64,000 nucleotides of DNA, from the NCBI GenBank assembly GCA_047602055.1, contig JASGIG010000001.1:744001-808000 (forward strand). Reading direction: 5' to 3'. Numbering within the stretch: position 1 is the first letter of the stretch; every line of letters begins with the position of its first letter. Positions 52,864-61,654 of the stretch are shown here, in pieces. Both the position numbers and the translations under genes were made by a program. The notes under the pieces are model-generated. The model saw only the letters and a list, made by a program, of their open reading frames with translations, was not told where the DNA came from and did no database searches. This DNA comes from JAODBQ01 sp047602055 (GTDB lineage: Bacteria > Actinomycetota > Acidimicrobiia > Acidimicrobiales > Ilumatobacteraceae).

Positions 52864-53858
52864 GTCGCCACCCGCAGGCGCGGATCGGCCCAGACCTGCA
52901 GCAGGTCGACCACCGCGTTGAGCACGACGTAGATGACCCCGAGGACCAACACCACGCCGACGACCGCCGGGAAGTCGCTCTGGGCGATGCCCTGGTAGAG
53001 GTACAGCCCGACGCCCGGCCACGAGAAGATCACCTCGACCACGACGGCGCCGGCGAGCAGCAGCCCGAGCTGCAGGCCGGCGATCGACAGCACCGGACCG
53101 ATGGCGTTGCGCAGGGCGTGGCGCAGCACGATCCGCCGCCGCCCGAGTCCCTTGGCCTCGGCCGTGCGGACGTGGTCGTCGAGCATCACCGTCGACAGCG
53201 TCGCCCGGAGGGTGCGGCCGATGGCGACGGCCGGACCGATGGCCAACACCGCAGCCGGCAGGAGCAGGTGGCGCAACGCATCCCACGACTGGCTGGGATC
53301 GAGGCGCAGGATGCCGTCGAGGACGAGGAAGTTGGTGACGATCGGCGCGTTCGGATCGGCGGCGCGCCCGCCCGCCGGCAGCCATCCGAGTCGTCGGTAG
53401 AAGAGCAGGATCCCCAGCAGCGCGAGCAGAAACGTCGGCGCGGCGGACAGGACGATGGCGACCACGCGCACGACGCCGCTGCCGGCGTGCCGCAGCGCGC
53501 CGGTCAAGCCGAGCGCGATGCCGAACACCCCGGCGAACACCGCCGCCGTCGCGGCGAGCTCGAGCGTCGCCGGGAGGAAGTCGGCGAGGTCGTCGGTGAC
53601 CGGGCGGCGGGTGCGCAGGCTGTCGCCGAGATCGCCACGCACGGCGCGACCGAGGAAGTCGACGTACTGCATGACGAACGGTTGGTCGTAGCCGAGCTCG
53701 GCGCGGCGCGCCGCGATCTCGGCCGGTGGGCTGTTGCGCCCGAAGAAGGCGCGCACGGGGTCGGCCGGGAGCACCGATTGGATGACGAAGACGAGGAACG
53801 TGAGGACGAGCAGCACGGCGATCATCGACAGCAACCGACGTGCGATCCACCCGCCCAC
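52860..53858 (-). CDS. ABC permease (DppB/OppB type)
   Basis: A 332-residue inner-membrane permease. N-terminal helix RRLLSMIAVLLVLTFLVFVIQSV with the VLPADPVRAFFG block, TM segments in the middle, and the EAA loop AEAKGLGRRRIVLRHALRNAIGPVLS. Pairs with the DppC-type permease 2 bases upstream and the fused ATPase downstream. The GTG at 53858 follows GAGG; an earlier CTG is possible. Confidence 0.92.
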   Translation of the reverse strand: MGGWIARRLLSMIAVLLVLTFLVFVIQSVLPADPVRAFFGRNSPPAEIAARRAELGYDQPFVMQYVDFLGRAVRGDLGDSLRTRRPVTDDLADFLPATLELAATAAVFAGVFGIALGLTGALRHAGSGVVRVVAIVLSAAPTFLLALLGILLFYRRLGWLPAGGRAADPNAPIVTNFLVLDGILRLDPSQSWDALRHLLLPAAVLAIGPAVAIGRTLRATLSTVMLDDHVRTAEAKGLGRRRIVLRHALRNAIGPVLSIAGLQLGLLLAGAVVVEVIFSWPGVGLYLYQGIAQSDFPAVVGVVLVLGVIYVVLNAVVDLLQVWADPRLRVAT

Positions 53859-53860
53859 GC

Positions 53861-54691
53861 TCAGACCTCGCGCAGATCTCGCACGGCGTCGCCGGCGACG
53901 TTGGCCAGCACGGCGATGCTGAACAGGGCGATGGCGGGGACGAGCGCGATCCACGGCGCGTTGAACAAATAGGTCAACCCCTGGCTGGTCATCGCCCCGA
54001 GCTCGGCTGCCGGCGGCGGTGACCCGAGACCGAGGAAGGACAGCCCGGCGAGGACGAGCATCACGATGCCGACGTCGAGCGAGGCCGCGACGATCACCGG
54101 TTCGAACGCCCCCGGCAGGACGTGCTGCACCGCGGTGCGGACCCGCCCGATGCCACCGGCGCGCGCCGCCTCGACGAACGGGCGGCCGCGCAGCCGGTGC
54201 ACCTCGCCGCGGACGATCCGGGCGTACCACGGCCACCAGGTGACGGCGACGGCGATCAGCGTGTTGCGCAGCCCCGGCCCGAGCGCGGCCACGACGGCGA
54301 GGGCGACCAGCGGCCCGGGCAGCGCCAGTGCCGCATCCGTCGTGCGCATCAGCACGGTGTCGATCCAGCCGCCGGCGAACCCAGCGACCAGCCCGATCGC
54401 GGCGCCGATGAGCACGCCGACGGCCACCACGGCGAGCGCCGAGAACCAGCTCGTGCGCAGGCCGAGCACCGTGCGGGCGAACATGTCGCGACCCTGTGAG
54501 TCCGTGCCGAGGAGGTGAGCCCGGAACGGGTGCTCGAACGGCTCGCCGACGAGGTCACGCTCGCCGGCCGACAGCAGCAACGGGGCGACGAGGAGGGCGA
54601 GCATGACCGCCCCGAGCACGACGATCGCGATTCGCCCGAACAGGTCACTGCGCCGGCGGTGGTGCTCGACGACGACGCTGGCGACGGCCAC
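53861..54691 (-). CDS. ABC permease (DppC/OppC type)
   Basis: A 276-residue permease with the N-terminal anchor IAIVVLGAVMLALLVAPLLL, the block HLLGTDSQGRDMFARTVLGLRTSW, and EAA motif EAARAGGIGRVRTAVQHVLPGAFEP. The C-terminal LGLGSPPPAAELGAMTSQG is typical of DppC. The GTG at 54691 lies 3 bases after the binding-protein stop. Part of the same importer. Confidence 0.92.
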   Translation of the reverse strand: MAVASVVVEHHRRRSDLFGRIAIVVLGAVMLALLVAPLLLSAGERDLVGEPFEHPFRAHLLGTDSQGRDMFARTVLGLRTSWFSALAVVAVGVLIGAAIGLVAGFAGGWIDTVLMRTTDAALALPGPLVALAVVAALGPGLRNTLIAVAVTWWPWYARIVRGEVHRLRGRPFVEAARAGGIGRVRTAVQHVLPGAFEPVIVAASLDVGIVMLVLAGLSFLGLGSPPPAAELGAMTSQGLTYLFNAPWIALVPAIALFSIAVLANVAGDAVRDLREV

Positions 54692-54694
54692 CGG

Positions 54695-56323
54695 TCAGCC
54701 GCCCTGCAGCGTCTTCAGCTGCAGGGTCATCGGCGTCGGCAGCCAGTGGGAGAACCCGGTGATGCCGGCTCGCACGATGAACGCATCGGCCGGGTCGGCC
54801 AGGGTGACGTAGCCGACCTGGTCGTGGACGAGATCGGCCGAGCGGCCGTAGTCGGCGTCGACGGTCGACTGGTCGATCGCCACGAGGCCGTCGTCCATCG
54901 CCGTGTCGGCGTCCGGGGTGCCGGCACCGAGGTAGTTGAGGAACCCGCCGTTGCCCGAGGCGACGTCCGAGTACCAGAACAGCCGGGACCACGTGTCCGG
55001 GTGGGCGGAGTCGGGGTACGACGTCTCGAAGTACAGGTGCGGCGCCGTGTCGGGCGCTGTCTGGAAGGAGAACAGGTCGGCGTCCTGGACGGGACGCAGC
55101 TGCACCGACGCGCCCGCTGCTTCCAGCTGGGCCTGGAGGGTCTCGGCGACCTGCTGGCTCACCGGCAGGCTCGGCGAGTAGCCGATCTCGATCGTGCCGA
55201 TCTTCATCGCCTTCAGCAGGCTCGGGTCGTAGGTCCAGCTGTCGGTCCCCATCCCGGCGGGCAGGTTGTCGACGGGGTACATCTGCGTGGACTCGGTGGC
55301 GTAGTCGCCCCAGATCTGCTGGACGAGCTTCGGCCGGTCGATGGCCGCCCGGATCGCCTGGCGCACGGCGACGTCGTCGGTCGGGGCGCGCCCGGTGTTG
55401 ATGTGCAGCCACGCCTTCTGCAGGACGGGCAGCTTGATCACCTGGAAGTCCTTGCGGCCCTCGAACGTCTTCATCGTCGCCACCGGCTGGCCGGTGACGA
55501 TGTCCAGATCGCCGCCTTGGAGCTGCAGGATCTGGGCGGCGGGATCGGGCACGATGCTGATCTGGACCTTGTCGTAGTACGGCTTCGGCCCCCAGTAGTT
55601 CTCGTTGCGGGTGAGCACGTAGCGCTGGCCGAGGACAAACTCACTGATCTCGTACGGCCCGGTCCCCGCGGAGTGGGTCTTCAGGTACTCGATCGCGTCG
55701 TCGGCGGCGTTGGCCTGCAGGACGCTCGGGTTGATCGCCTTCGGGCTGAACGGACTCGCCAGGTAGGTGAGGAACGCCGACTCCGGATGGGAGAGATGGA
55801 TCACGAAGGTCGTCGCGTCCGGCGTGTCGTACCCGGCGACGGGCAGCAGCATGTAGGACATCGGCGACTTGACGTCGGCCGCTGTGCGGCGGTCGAACCC
55901 GGCGCGCAGCGACTCGGACGTCAGTGGTGTCCCGTCGGAGAACTTCAGGCCGTCGCGCAGGGTGAACGTGTAGGTCAGCCCGTCGGGCGACACCGTCCAG
56001 GACTCGGCCAGGAGCCCGACGAGCTGGTTCGTCGAGTCCGGGGCGTAGTCGAGCAGGCCTTCGTACAGGGCCGTGGTCACCTGGTTGCCCTGCAGCTGGT
56101 AGTTGGTGTCCGGGTCGGGCGGATCCATGTCGGCGGCGAAGGCCAGCCGGAGCACGTGCTCGCCGCTCGTGGCGCTCCCGGGCGTCGCGGTGCCGGCGTT
56201 GGTGCCGGCCGCGGCGCCGTCGTTCGGGCTCTTGCCGCTGCACGCTGCGGCGACGAGTCCGAGGATCGCGAGGAGGCAGATGGCGACGGCGTTGCGGCGC
56301 CTGCGACGGTGAGGGATGACCAC
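54695..56323 (-). CDS. Extracellular solute-binding lipoprotein (SBP_bac_5)
   Basis: A 542-residue family 5 binding protein. Signal and lipobox AVAICLLAILGLVAAAC; mature part with PPDPDTNYQLQGNQVTTALYEGLLDY, LLAESWTVSPDGLTYTFTLRDGLKFSDGTPLTSE, GTGPYEISEFVLGQRYVLTRNENYWG and LPVLQKAWLHINTGRAPTDDVAVRQAI. These proteins bind peptides, nickel or other small solutes; the ligand here is unknown. First gene of the six-gene operon running to 48233. A TetR-type operator lies 62 bases before the GTG. Confidence 0.92.
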   Translation of the reverse strand: MVIPHRRRRRNAVAICLLAILGLVAAACSGKSPNDGAAAGTNAGTATPGSATSGEHVLRLAFAADMDPPDPDTNYQLQGNQVTTALYEGLLDYAPDSTNQLVGLLAESWTVSPDGLTYTFTLRDGLKFSDGTPLTSESLRAGFDRRTAADVKSPMSYMLLPVAGYDTPDATTFVIHLSHPESAFLTYLASPFSPKAINPSVLQANAADDAIEYLKTHSAGTGPYEISEFVLGQRYVLTRNENYWGPKPYYDKVQISIVPDPAAQILQLQGGDLDIVTGQPVATMKTFEGRKDFQVIKLPVLQKAWLHINTGRAPTDDVAVRQAIRAAIDRPKLVQQIWGDYATESTQMYPVDNLPAGMGTDSWTYDPSLLKAMKIGTIEIGYSPSLPVSQQVAETLQAQLEAAGASVQLRPVQDADLFSFQTAPDTAPHLYFETSYPDSAHPDTWSRLFWYSDVASGNGGFLNYLGAGTPDADTAMDDGLVAIDQSTVDADYGRSADLVHDQVGYVTLADPADAFIVRAGITGFSHWLPTPMTLQLKTLQGG

Positions 56324-56384
56324 GACCGCAGGATCACAGCGCCGTGTATCAGGCCTGTTTCCGGGAGATTGGCGGCACGAGAAC

Positions 56385-56405
56385 GTTTCGATGGCCCATC
56401 GGAAC
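56385..56405. promoter_or_regulatory. TetR-type operator O1, upstream of the peptide-type ABC operon
   Basis: GTTTCGATGG-C-CCATCGGAAC: 9 of 10 base pairs symmetric. Same 21-bp length and ends as O2 (59391) and O3 (60189). Confidence 0.78.
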
Positions 56406-56437
56406 TCGGCACGCCCTCAGGTGGCCGCGCGGCTGTC

Positions 56438-56461
56438 CGGCTGAGCCCTTCGGCTCAGCCG
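56438..56461 (-). terminator. Terminator of the NMT1-type ABC operon
   Basis: CGGCTGAGCC-CTTC-GGCTCAGCCG, a perfect 10-bp stem and tetraloop, overlapping the last codons of the ATPase gene. It separates the two ABC operons. Confidence 0.8.
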
Positions 56462-57249
56462 AGCATCTCGTTGATCTCGTCGCGGACGTCGAGGAAGCGA
56501 GGGTCTCGGCGTACGTGCGGGCCGCGCACGGTGCCGAAGGGGATCTGCACCTCCTCGGCGATGCGCCCGGGGCGGGCGGACATCACGTAGATACGGCTGG
56601 ACAGGTACACCGCCTCGTCGACGTCGTGGGTGACCATCAGGATCGTCGCCCCGAGCTGACGCCAGATGCCGAGGAGGAAGTCCTGCATGTGCCGCTTGGT
56701 CTGGGCGTCGAGGGCGCCGAACGGCTCGTCGAGCAGCAGGACGTCGGGCTGCGGGGCGAGCGCGCGGGCGATGGCGACGCGCTGGCGCATGCCGCCCGAC
56801 AGCTCCCTGGGCAACGCATCGGCGAACTCGGTGAGCCCGACGACGCCGAGCAGCTCGGCCACCCGCTCGCGCCGGCGGGCGCGTGGCCAGCGGGCGACCT
56901 CGAGCCCGAACGCGATGTTCTGCGCCACCGTCTTCCACGGGTACAGCGAGTAGCCCTGGAAGACCATGCCGCGGTCGGCGCCGGGCCCGACGACACGATC
57001 GCCTTCGACGAGCACGGCTCCCGACGTCGGCTCCTCCAACCCGGCGACGATCGAGAGCAGCGTCGATTTCCCGCAGCCGGACGCGCCCACCAGGCACACC
57101 AGCTCGCCGCGCCCGACGTGCAGGTCCACCCCGTCGAGCGCCAGGGTCGTCTGGCCGCGCCGGCGGAACGTCTTCGACACGTGGTCGACGACGAGCATTG
57201 GCTCGGCCGTGGCGTCGTGCATCGACTCGGTGACGTCGAGCGCCGTCAT
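56455..57249 (-). CDS. ABC ATPase (SsuB/TauB/NrtD type)
   Basis: A 264-residue importer ATPase. DHVSKTFRRRGQTTLALDGVDLHV, Walker A GASGCGKSTLLSIVAGL, MVFQGYSLYPWKTVAQNIAFGLEV, signature LSGGMRQRVAIARAL, Walker B LLLDEPFGALDAQTK and H-loop VTHDVDEAVYL. This subgroup drives uptake of nitrate, taurine, sulfonates, thiamin precursors or guanidine-like solutes. The ATG at 57249 overlaps the permease stop. Last gene of its operon. Confidence 0.93.
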   Translation of the reverse strand: MTALDVTESMHDATAEPMLVVDHVSKTFRRRGQTTLALDGVDLHVGRGELVCLVGASGCGKSTLLSIVAGLEEPTSGAVLVEGDRVVGPGADRGMVFQGYSLYPWKTVAQNIAFGLEVARWPRARRRERVAELLGVVGLTEFADALPRELSGGMRQRVAIARALAPQPDVLLLDEPFGALDAQTKRHMQDFLLGIWRQLGATILMVTHDVDEAVYLSSRIYVMSARPGRIAEEVQIPFGTVRGPHVRRDPRFLDVRDEINEMLG

Positions 57250-58151
57250 GCCCGGGCCCACGGCGAGGTGACGTTGCGCAGCCAGCGCAGGAACAGGTCG
57301 CTGCACAGGCCGATCACCCCGAACACGATGAGGAGGGCGAACATCGTGTCGACCGCCCTGAAGCGCTGGGCGCGGATGATCTGGTAGGCCAGCCCCTCCT
57401 GGGCGGCGAGGAGCTCGGCGACCACGAGCATCAGCCATGCCGCGGCGAGGTTGATGCGGGCCACGTCGACGATCCCCGGCACGGAGTGACGCAGGATCAC
57501 GCGACGCACGACCGTCACCCGGCCGGCGCCGAGCGTGTACGACGCGTTGAGCAGCTCGCGCGGCACGCCGCGGGCGACGTCGGCGATCATCAGGATGTTG
57601 TAGAAGACCGTCCCGACGACGATCAGCCAGATCTTCGGGCTCTCGCCGATGCCCAGCCACAGCATGAACAGCGGCGTCAGCGCGCTGGCCGGGATGTAGC
57701 GGAGGAACCCGATCTGGGCCTCGAAGTAGGCCTCGACCGAGGTGAACGTGCCGATCGCCACGCCGATCACCACCCCGATGGCGACGGAGATGCCGTAGCC
57801 GATCAGCACCCGGCGCACCGACGCCCACAGGTCGGTGGTCAGCACGCCGTCGGACTGCAGGGCGACGAGCGCGTGCCACGTGGCTGCCGGCGTCGGCAGC
57901 AGCGACTTCGAGTTCGCCGTGCGCGCTGCGGCGAACGCCCACACGGCGACGATCACGCCGACGCCGATCGCCGCCAGGCCGATCTTCCAGCCGAGGCCGA
58001 GGTGACCACGGATGCGCAGCAGCGGGGCCTGGCGGCGGCCGCGGACGCGTCGCCCGCGTGACGCCGGCGCCCCTGCAGCAAGCGACGCGTCGGTGCCGTC
58101 CACGCCACCGATGCCGTCAGGGGTGATGCGCACGTCTGCCGGGAGCGCCAT
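57246..58151 (-). CDS. ABC permease (SsuC/TauC type)
   Basis: A 301-residue permease. A cytoplasmic basic N-terminus of about 45 residues, then helices beginning GLAAIGVGVIVAVWAFAAART. FLRYIPASALTPLFMLWLGIGESPK and the EAA-type loop TLGAGRVTVVRRVILRHSVPGI are family marks. The ATG at 58151 nearly touches the binding-protein stop. It forms the membrane pore for the solute delivered by the NMT1-type lipoprotein. Confidence 0.92.
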   Translation of the reverse strand: MALPADVRITPDGIGGVDGTDASLAAGAPASRGRRVRGRRQAPLLRIRGHLGLGWKIGLAAIGVGVIVAVWAFAAARTANSKSLLPTPAATWHALVALQSDGVLTTDLWASVRRVLIGYGISVAIGVVIGVAIGTFTSVEAYFEAQIGFLRYIPASALTPLFMLWLGIGESPKIWLIVVGTVFYNILMIADVARGVPRELLNASYTLGAGRVTVVRRVILRHSVPGIVDVARINLAAAWLMLVVAELLAAQEGLAYQIIRAQRFRAVDTMFALLIVFGVIGLCSDLFLRWLRNVTSPWARA

Positions 58152-58152
58152 G

Positions 58153-59288
58153 TCAGCCCTTCTGGTCGACGTAGGCCTTGGTGTACGACGGGTCGAACAG
58201 GCCGCTGAGGTCAGCCTCCTGCTTGGTCAGCCCGGAGGACACGAGGAACGGGTTGATCCGCCTGGCCATCTCGACGAGCGAGGTGGCGTCGCCCTGGCGA
58301 TCGGCGAAGGCGTTCAGCGCCTGGTCGGCGGTGAACAGCGTCGTCCCGGCGGCGAACGACTGGTAGTCGGCGACGGACAGACCGGCCTGGTCAGCCATGA
58401 TCTTCGTCGCCTCGTCCGGGTTGGCCTTGATGAAGTCGAGCGTCATGTACCAGGCGTCGACGAGCTTCTGCATCGCCGTGGCGTCGGCCGCGGCCTTCTC
58501 GCTGGCGACGAGGTGGTCGGGGATCGTGCCGGGGAAGTCCTTCGAGCTGAACAGCACGTGCGAGCCGGAGCGCTCCAGGGCCTGGAGCGTAAACGGGGCG
58601 AACACGGCGACGCAGTCGAACTGCCCACCGGCGAACGCCGCCGCGGCAGCGTCGGTCTTCACGCCCCGGAAGTCGATGTCGCTCTGCTCCAGCCCCTTCG
58701 TCGCCAGGCCCTGGAGCAGCAGGAAGTGGTCGACGACGCCTTCCTCGGCGGCGACGGTCTTGCCCTTCAACCCTTCGATCGACGTGATCGACGAGTCGCA
58801 GATGACCGCGTCGTTGCCGGTCGAGTTGTCGCCGGTGACGACGATCTTCTGCGGCGCGCCGGAGGCGACGGCGAAGATCGTGTCGTTCAGCGTCTGCGCG
58901 TTGACGTCGAGCTGCCCGGCGACGAGGGCGTCGAGCGAGGCCGTGTAGTCGGTGAAGAACTTGAGGTCGACCTTCAACCCGGCCTTGGTGAACAGTCCCT
59001 CCTTGTCGGCCACGGCGAGCGGGAACCAGCCGGGCCACGCGCTGTAGCCGATGGTCAGCGACGTGAGCTCACCGTCGGTAGCCGAGCGCGCTCGGCTGGG
59101 ACCCAGTCGAGTCCGACGAACCGGCCGACGTCGAGGCTCGCGGCGGTCGTCGTGGTCGAACCGGCGGCGGTGGTGCTCGACGACTTGGTGTCGCTGCCGC
59201 ACGCGGCGAGCGTGACGGCGACGGCGAGGAGCGGTGCGGCGACTCGGGCGAGACGGCCGCGTGGCCAGCGGGGACGAAGGTGGTTCAC
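58153..59288 (-). CDS. NMT1/SsuA-type substrate-binding lipoprotein (one frameshift)
   Basis: About 377 residues after repair. Signal with lipobox LARVAAPLLAVAVTLAAC, a Ser/Thr linker, then (after an indel near 59085) DGELTSLTIGYSAWPGWFPLAVADKEGLFTKAGLKVDLKF, DYTASLDALVAGQLDVNAQTLNDTIF and GLKGKTVAAEEGVVDHFLLLQGL. The GTG at 59288 has GAGGAG upstream. Binding proteins of this shape carry nitrate, sulfonates or urea/guanidine-type compounds. Next to the carboxylase operon, a guanidine- or urea-like ligand is the best guess. An operator lies 103 bases upstream. Confidence 0.9.
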
Positions 59289-59390
59289 GGAGCTCCTCAC
59301 GATGGGCGAGACAGCGGACGCAGGCTCGCCGATTCACCGTAAGAAGCATGTGTTTCGGGCACGTTTCACCGCAGAGAACGTGACGTGACC

Positions 59391-59411
59391 GTTTCAATAG
59401 TATGTAGAAAC
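59391..59411. promoter_or_regulatory. TetR-type operator O2, upstream of the NMT1-type ABC operon
   Basis: GTTTCAAT-N8-GAAAC; the outer five pairs are perfect, the inner part weaker than in O1 and O3. It overlaps the stop codon of the TetR gene. Confidence 0.65.
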
Positions 59412-60096
59412 CTCGGCGAGGACCTCGCTCATCGAGTGGCCCTCGGCCAGCAGGCCGCCGACGACGGTGGTCGCCAGCGCCTCGCCGATGGCCGGCGGGC
59501 GTCGCTTCGAGCCGAGCCGGTACCAGTTCTGCACGCCCTCGTCGTTGGCCATGATCGTCAGCGCGGTGAGATGCGGGTCGACCTCGCGCAGCTCGCCGTC
59601 GCGGCACCCGCGGCGCACGACGGAGGCCAGGCGGCGCTCCAGCACGCTGCGCTCGCTCCAGTACGCGGCGAAGCGCTCCCGGTCGCGCATCGCCACGCGG
59701 TGGATCTCGTTGATGTCGAACGGGAGCGCGCACAGCGCTTCGACGTCGCCACGCACGAAGCGGTACAGGCACGCCGGTGCCGAACCGCCGTCGGCGACGA
59801 TCCCGCCGATCAGCGCCAGCGGGATCACGTTGGCGCGGGCGACGAGCGCGGCGATCACCGCCTCACGGTTGGGGAAGTAGTAGTAGAGCGACGACTGCTT
59901 GAGGCCGACGTGAGCGGCGAGGCGGGACATGGTCGTCTGCTCGACGCCGAACTGGCCGATCGAGCTCGCTGGCGGCGGTGAGGATCTCCTCGACGGGTTC
60001 GCCGACGACCGGGCGGCTGTCGAGCCGTGGCCGGCCGGAGCGGCGGCGGGGCGGGTCCAGGGGTCGAGGTTCGACGCGGCTCGTCGGTCTCGGCAC
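59394..60096 (-). CDS. TetR-family transcriptional regulator (one frameshift)
   Basis: About 234 residues after repair. GTG at 60096; basic N-terminus, helix 1 EPVEEILTAASE, then after an inserted base near 59960 GQFGVEQTTMSRLAAHVGLKQSSLYYYFPNREAVIAALVARA, which is the TetR recognition helix and following helix. The C-terminal ligand domain has LYRFVRGDVEALCALPFDINEIHRVAMRDRERFAAYW and HLTALTIMANDEGVQNWYR. Divergent from the carboxylase operon and adjacent to the NMT1 operon. Three 21-bp palindromes nearby are its probable operators. Confidence 0.87.
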
Positions 60097-60188
60097 GCGC
60101 CGATGGTAACCGGAGCGGTTCGTTTCGGCGGTGTGAACATCGATCGCGACTGTTGATCGGGTTGCCGCGGGAGGTGCACACTGCCGCT

Positions 60189-60209
60189 GTTTCAATGACT
60201 CATCGAAAC
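60189..60209. promoter_or_regulatory. TetR-type operator O3, between the TetR gene and the carboxylase operon
   Basis: GTTTCAATGA-C-TCATCGAAAC: 9 of 10 pairs symmetric, 21 bases before the ATG of the first carboxylase-operon gene and 92 before the TetR start. Confidence 0.82.
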
Positions 60210-60230
60210 GATCACCCGGGAGGTGCCTGC

Positions 60231-61055
60231 ATGGCTGACCGTCATCGAGCGACCGACACACTGGACGGCGCACGCCTCCACGCCCGCGGCCAGGCCACTG
60301 CCGAACCGGCGCAGGAGCCCGGGGTGCCCGAGGGCGTGGTACGACCGATCTGGCGCGAGGTCGTCGCCCCCGGCAACTACGCGTCGTGCCGGCTGCCGCG
60401 TGGCGCCATGCTGCGGATCACCGATCCCGACGGCGATGCCTGCGTGCAGCTGCTCGTGCACAACGCCCGCCAACCGAGCGAGCGACTCAACGTCGCCGAC
60501 ACCGTCAAGGTGCAGTGGCAGGCGTACCTCGGCAACGGCGCGGTGCTGCTCTCGGACCTCGGGCGGGCGCTCATGACGATCGTCGCCGATTCGAGCGAGC
60601 GCCACGACTGCCTGTGCGGGTGCACGAACCGGGCGACGGCCGCAACCCGCGGCGGTGACGCCAGTGCCAGCGGTCCGTCGCCGAACGGGCGGGACCTCCT
60701 CGCCCTCGGCGTCGCCAAGCTCGGCCTCGAACGGCGCGACGTCGGCCCGTGCGTCAACCTGTTCAAGTCGGTGCGCGTCGCCGACGACGGCACGATAACG
60801 CTGGACGGCCATCCCGCACCGGGCGCAGCGGTAGACCTGCGCGCCGACATGGACGTGCTCGTCACGCTGGCCAACACGCCGCACCCGCTCGACGACCGCG
60901 ACGGCTACGTGACCTCGACGGTCACGTGCGTCGCCTGGCAGCCCTGCGCCGCCGTCGGTGACGCGGACGTCGGCGGCGAACCCGTGACGACGACGCCGGA
61001 GCGGCAGCGCGCGTACCAGAACACGGCGGCGTTCCTGGCGCAGGTGGCCGGATGA
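60231..61055 (+). CDS. Urea carboxylase-associated protein 1 (CgdA-type, DUF1989)
   Basis: A 274-residue DUF1989 protein. RPIWREVVAPGNYASCRLPRGAMLRITDPDGDACVQLLVHNA, ERLNVADTVKVQWQAYLGNGAVLLSDLGRALMTIVAD, and the Cys-rich HDCLCGCTN, later VGPCVNLFKSVRV and DMDVLVTLANTPHPLD. Pairs of such proteins were shown in other bacteria to form the metal-dependent carboxyguanidine deiminase of guanidine breakdown. ATG at 60231 with GGGAGGTG upstream; overlaps the next gene by ATGA. The TetR operator lies just before it. Confidence 0.9.
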   Translation: MADRHRATDTLDGARLHARGQATAEPAQEPGVPEGVVRPIWREVVAPGNYASCRLPRGAMLRITDPDGDACVQLLVHNARQPSERLNVADTVKVQWQAYLGNGAVLLSDLGRALMTIVADSSERHDCLCGCTNRATAATRGGDASASGPSPNGRDLLALGVAKLGLERRDVGPCVNLFKSVRVADDGTITLDGHPAPGAAVDLRADMDVLVTLANTPHPLDDRDGYVTSTVTCVAWQPCAAVGDADVGGEPVTTTPERQRAYQNTAAFLAQVAG

Positions 61056-61654
61056 TCGCCGTCGACCAGACCATCCCGGCGCGCGCCCCCTGGTCGCACG
61101 TCGTGCGCCGCGGCCAGACGTTGCGGATCGTCGATCTCGGTGGCAACCAGGCCGTCGACTGCCTGCTGTACAACGCCCACGACCTCGCCGAGCGCTACTC
61201 GGCGGCCGACACGATGACGGCCCAGCGCAACATCCTCCTCGTCCCCGGCACGACGCTGATGTCCAACGAGGGGGCGGCGATGATGACGATCACCGCGTCG
61301 ACCTGCGCCTATCACGACACCATCGGCGGGGCGTGCAGCCGCGAGTCGAACACCTTGCGCTACGGGCACCACACCCGTCACCAGCACGCCTGCGTCGACA
61401 ACTTCCTCGACGAGGGGATGCGCCACGGCCTGGCCAAGCGCGACCTCGTGTCGAACATCAACTGGTTCATGAACGTGCCGGTCGCCGCCGACGGGACGCT
61501 CGGCATCGTCGACGGCATCTCGGCGCCCGGGCTCAGCGTCGACGTGCGCGCCGAGATGGACGTGCTCGTGCTGATCTCCAACTGCCCGCAGATCAACAAC
61601 CCGTGCAACGGGTTCGATCCGACGCCGGTGCGCGTCGTCGTCAGCGACGGATGA
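61052..61654 (+). CDS. Urea carboxylase-associated protein 2 (CgdB-type, DUF1989)
   Basis: A 200-residue DUF1989 partner of the preceding gene. RAPWSHVVRRGQTLRIVDLGGNQAVDCLLYNAHDLAERYSAADT, STCAYHDTIGGACSRESNTLRYG, NFMDEG-like DNFLDEGMRHGLAKRDLVSNINWFMNVPV, and RAEMDVLVLISNCPQINNPCNGFDPTPVRV. Probably forms the heteromeric deiminase with protein 1, releasing ammonia from the carboxylated substrate. Overlaps both neighbours by 4 bases (ATGA), so it is coupled. Confidence 0.92.
   Translation: MIAVDQTIPARAPWSHVVRRGQTLRIVDLGGNQAVDCLLYNAHDLAERYSAADTMTAQRNILLVPGTTLMSNEGAAMMTITASTCAYHDTIGGACSRESNTLRYGHHTRHQHACVDNFLDEGMRHGLAKRDLVSNINWFMNVPVAADGTLGIVDGISAPGLSVDVRAEMDVLVLISNCPQINNPCNGFDPTPVRVVVSDG

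Noticed and set aside
60100..60230. Guanidine (ykkC-type) riboswitch before the carboxylase operon
   Set aside because: I see no conserved riboswitch core; the region holds a TetR-type operator and a normal ribosome site.
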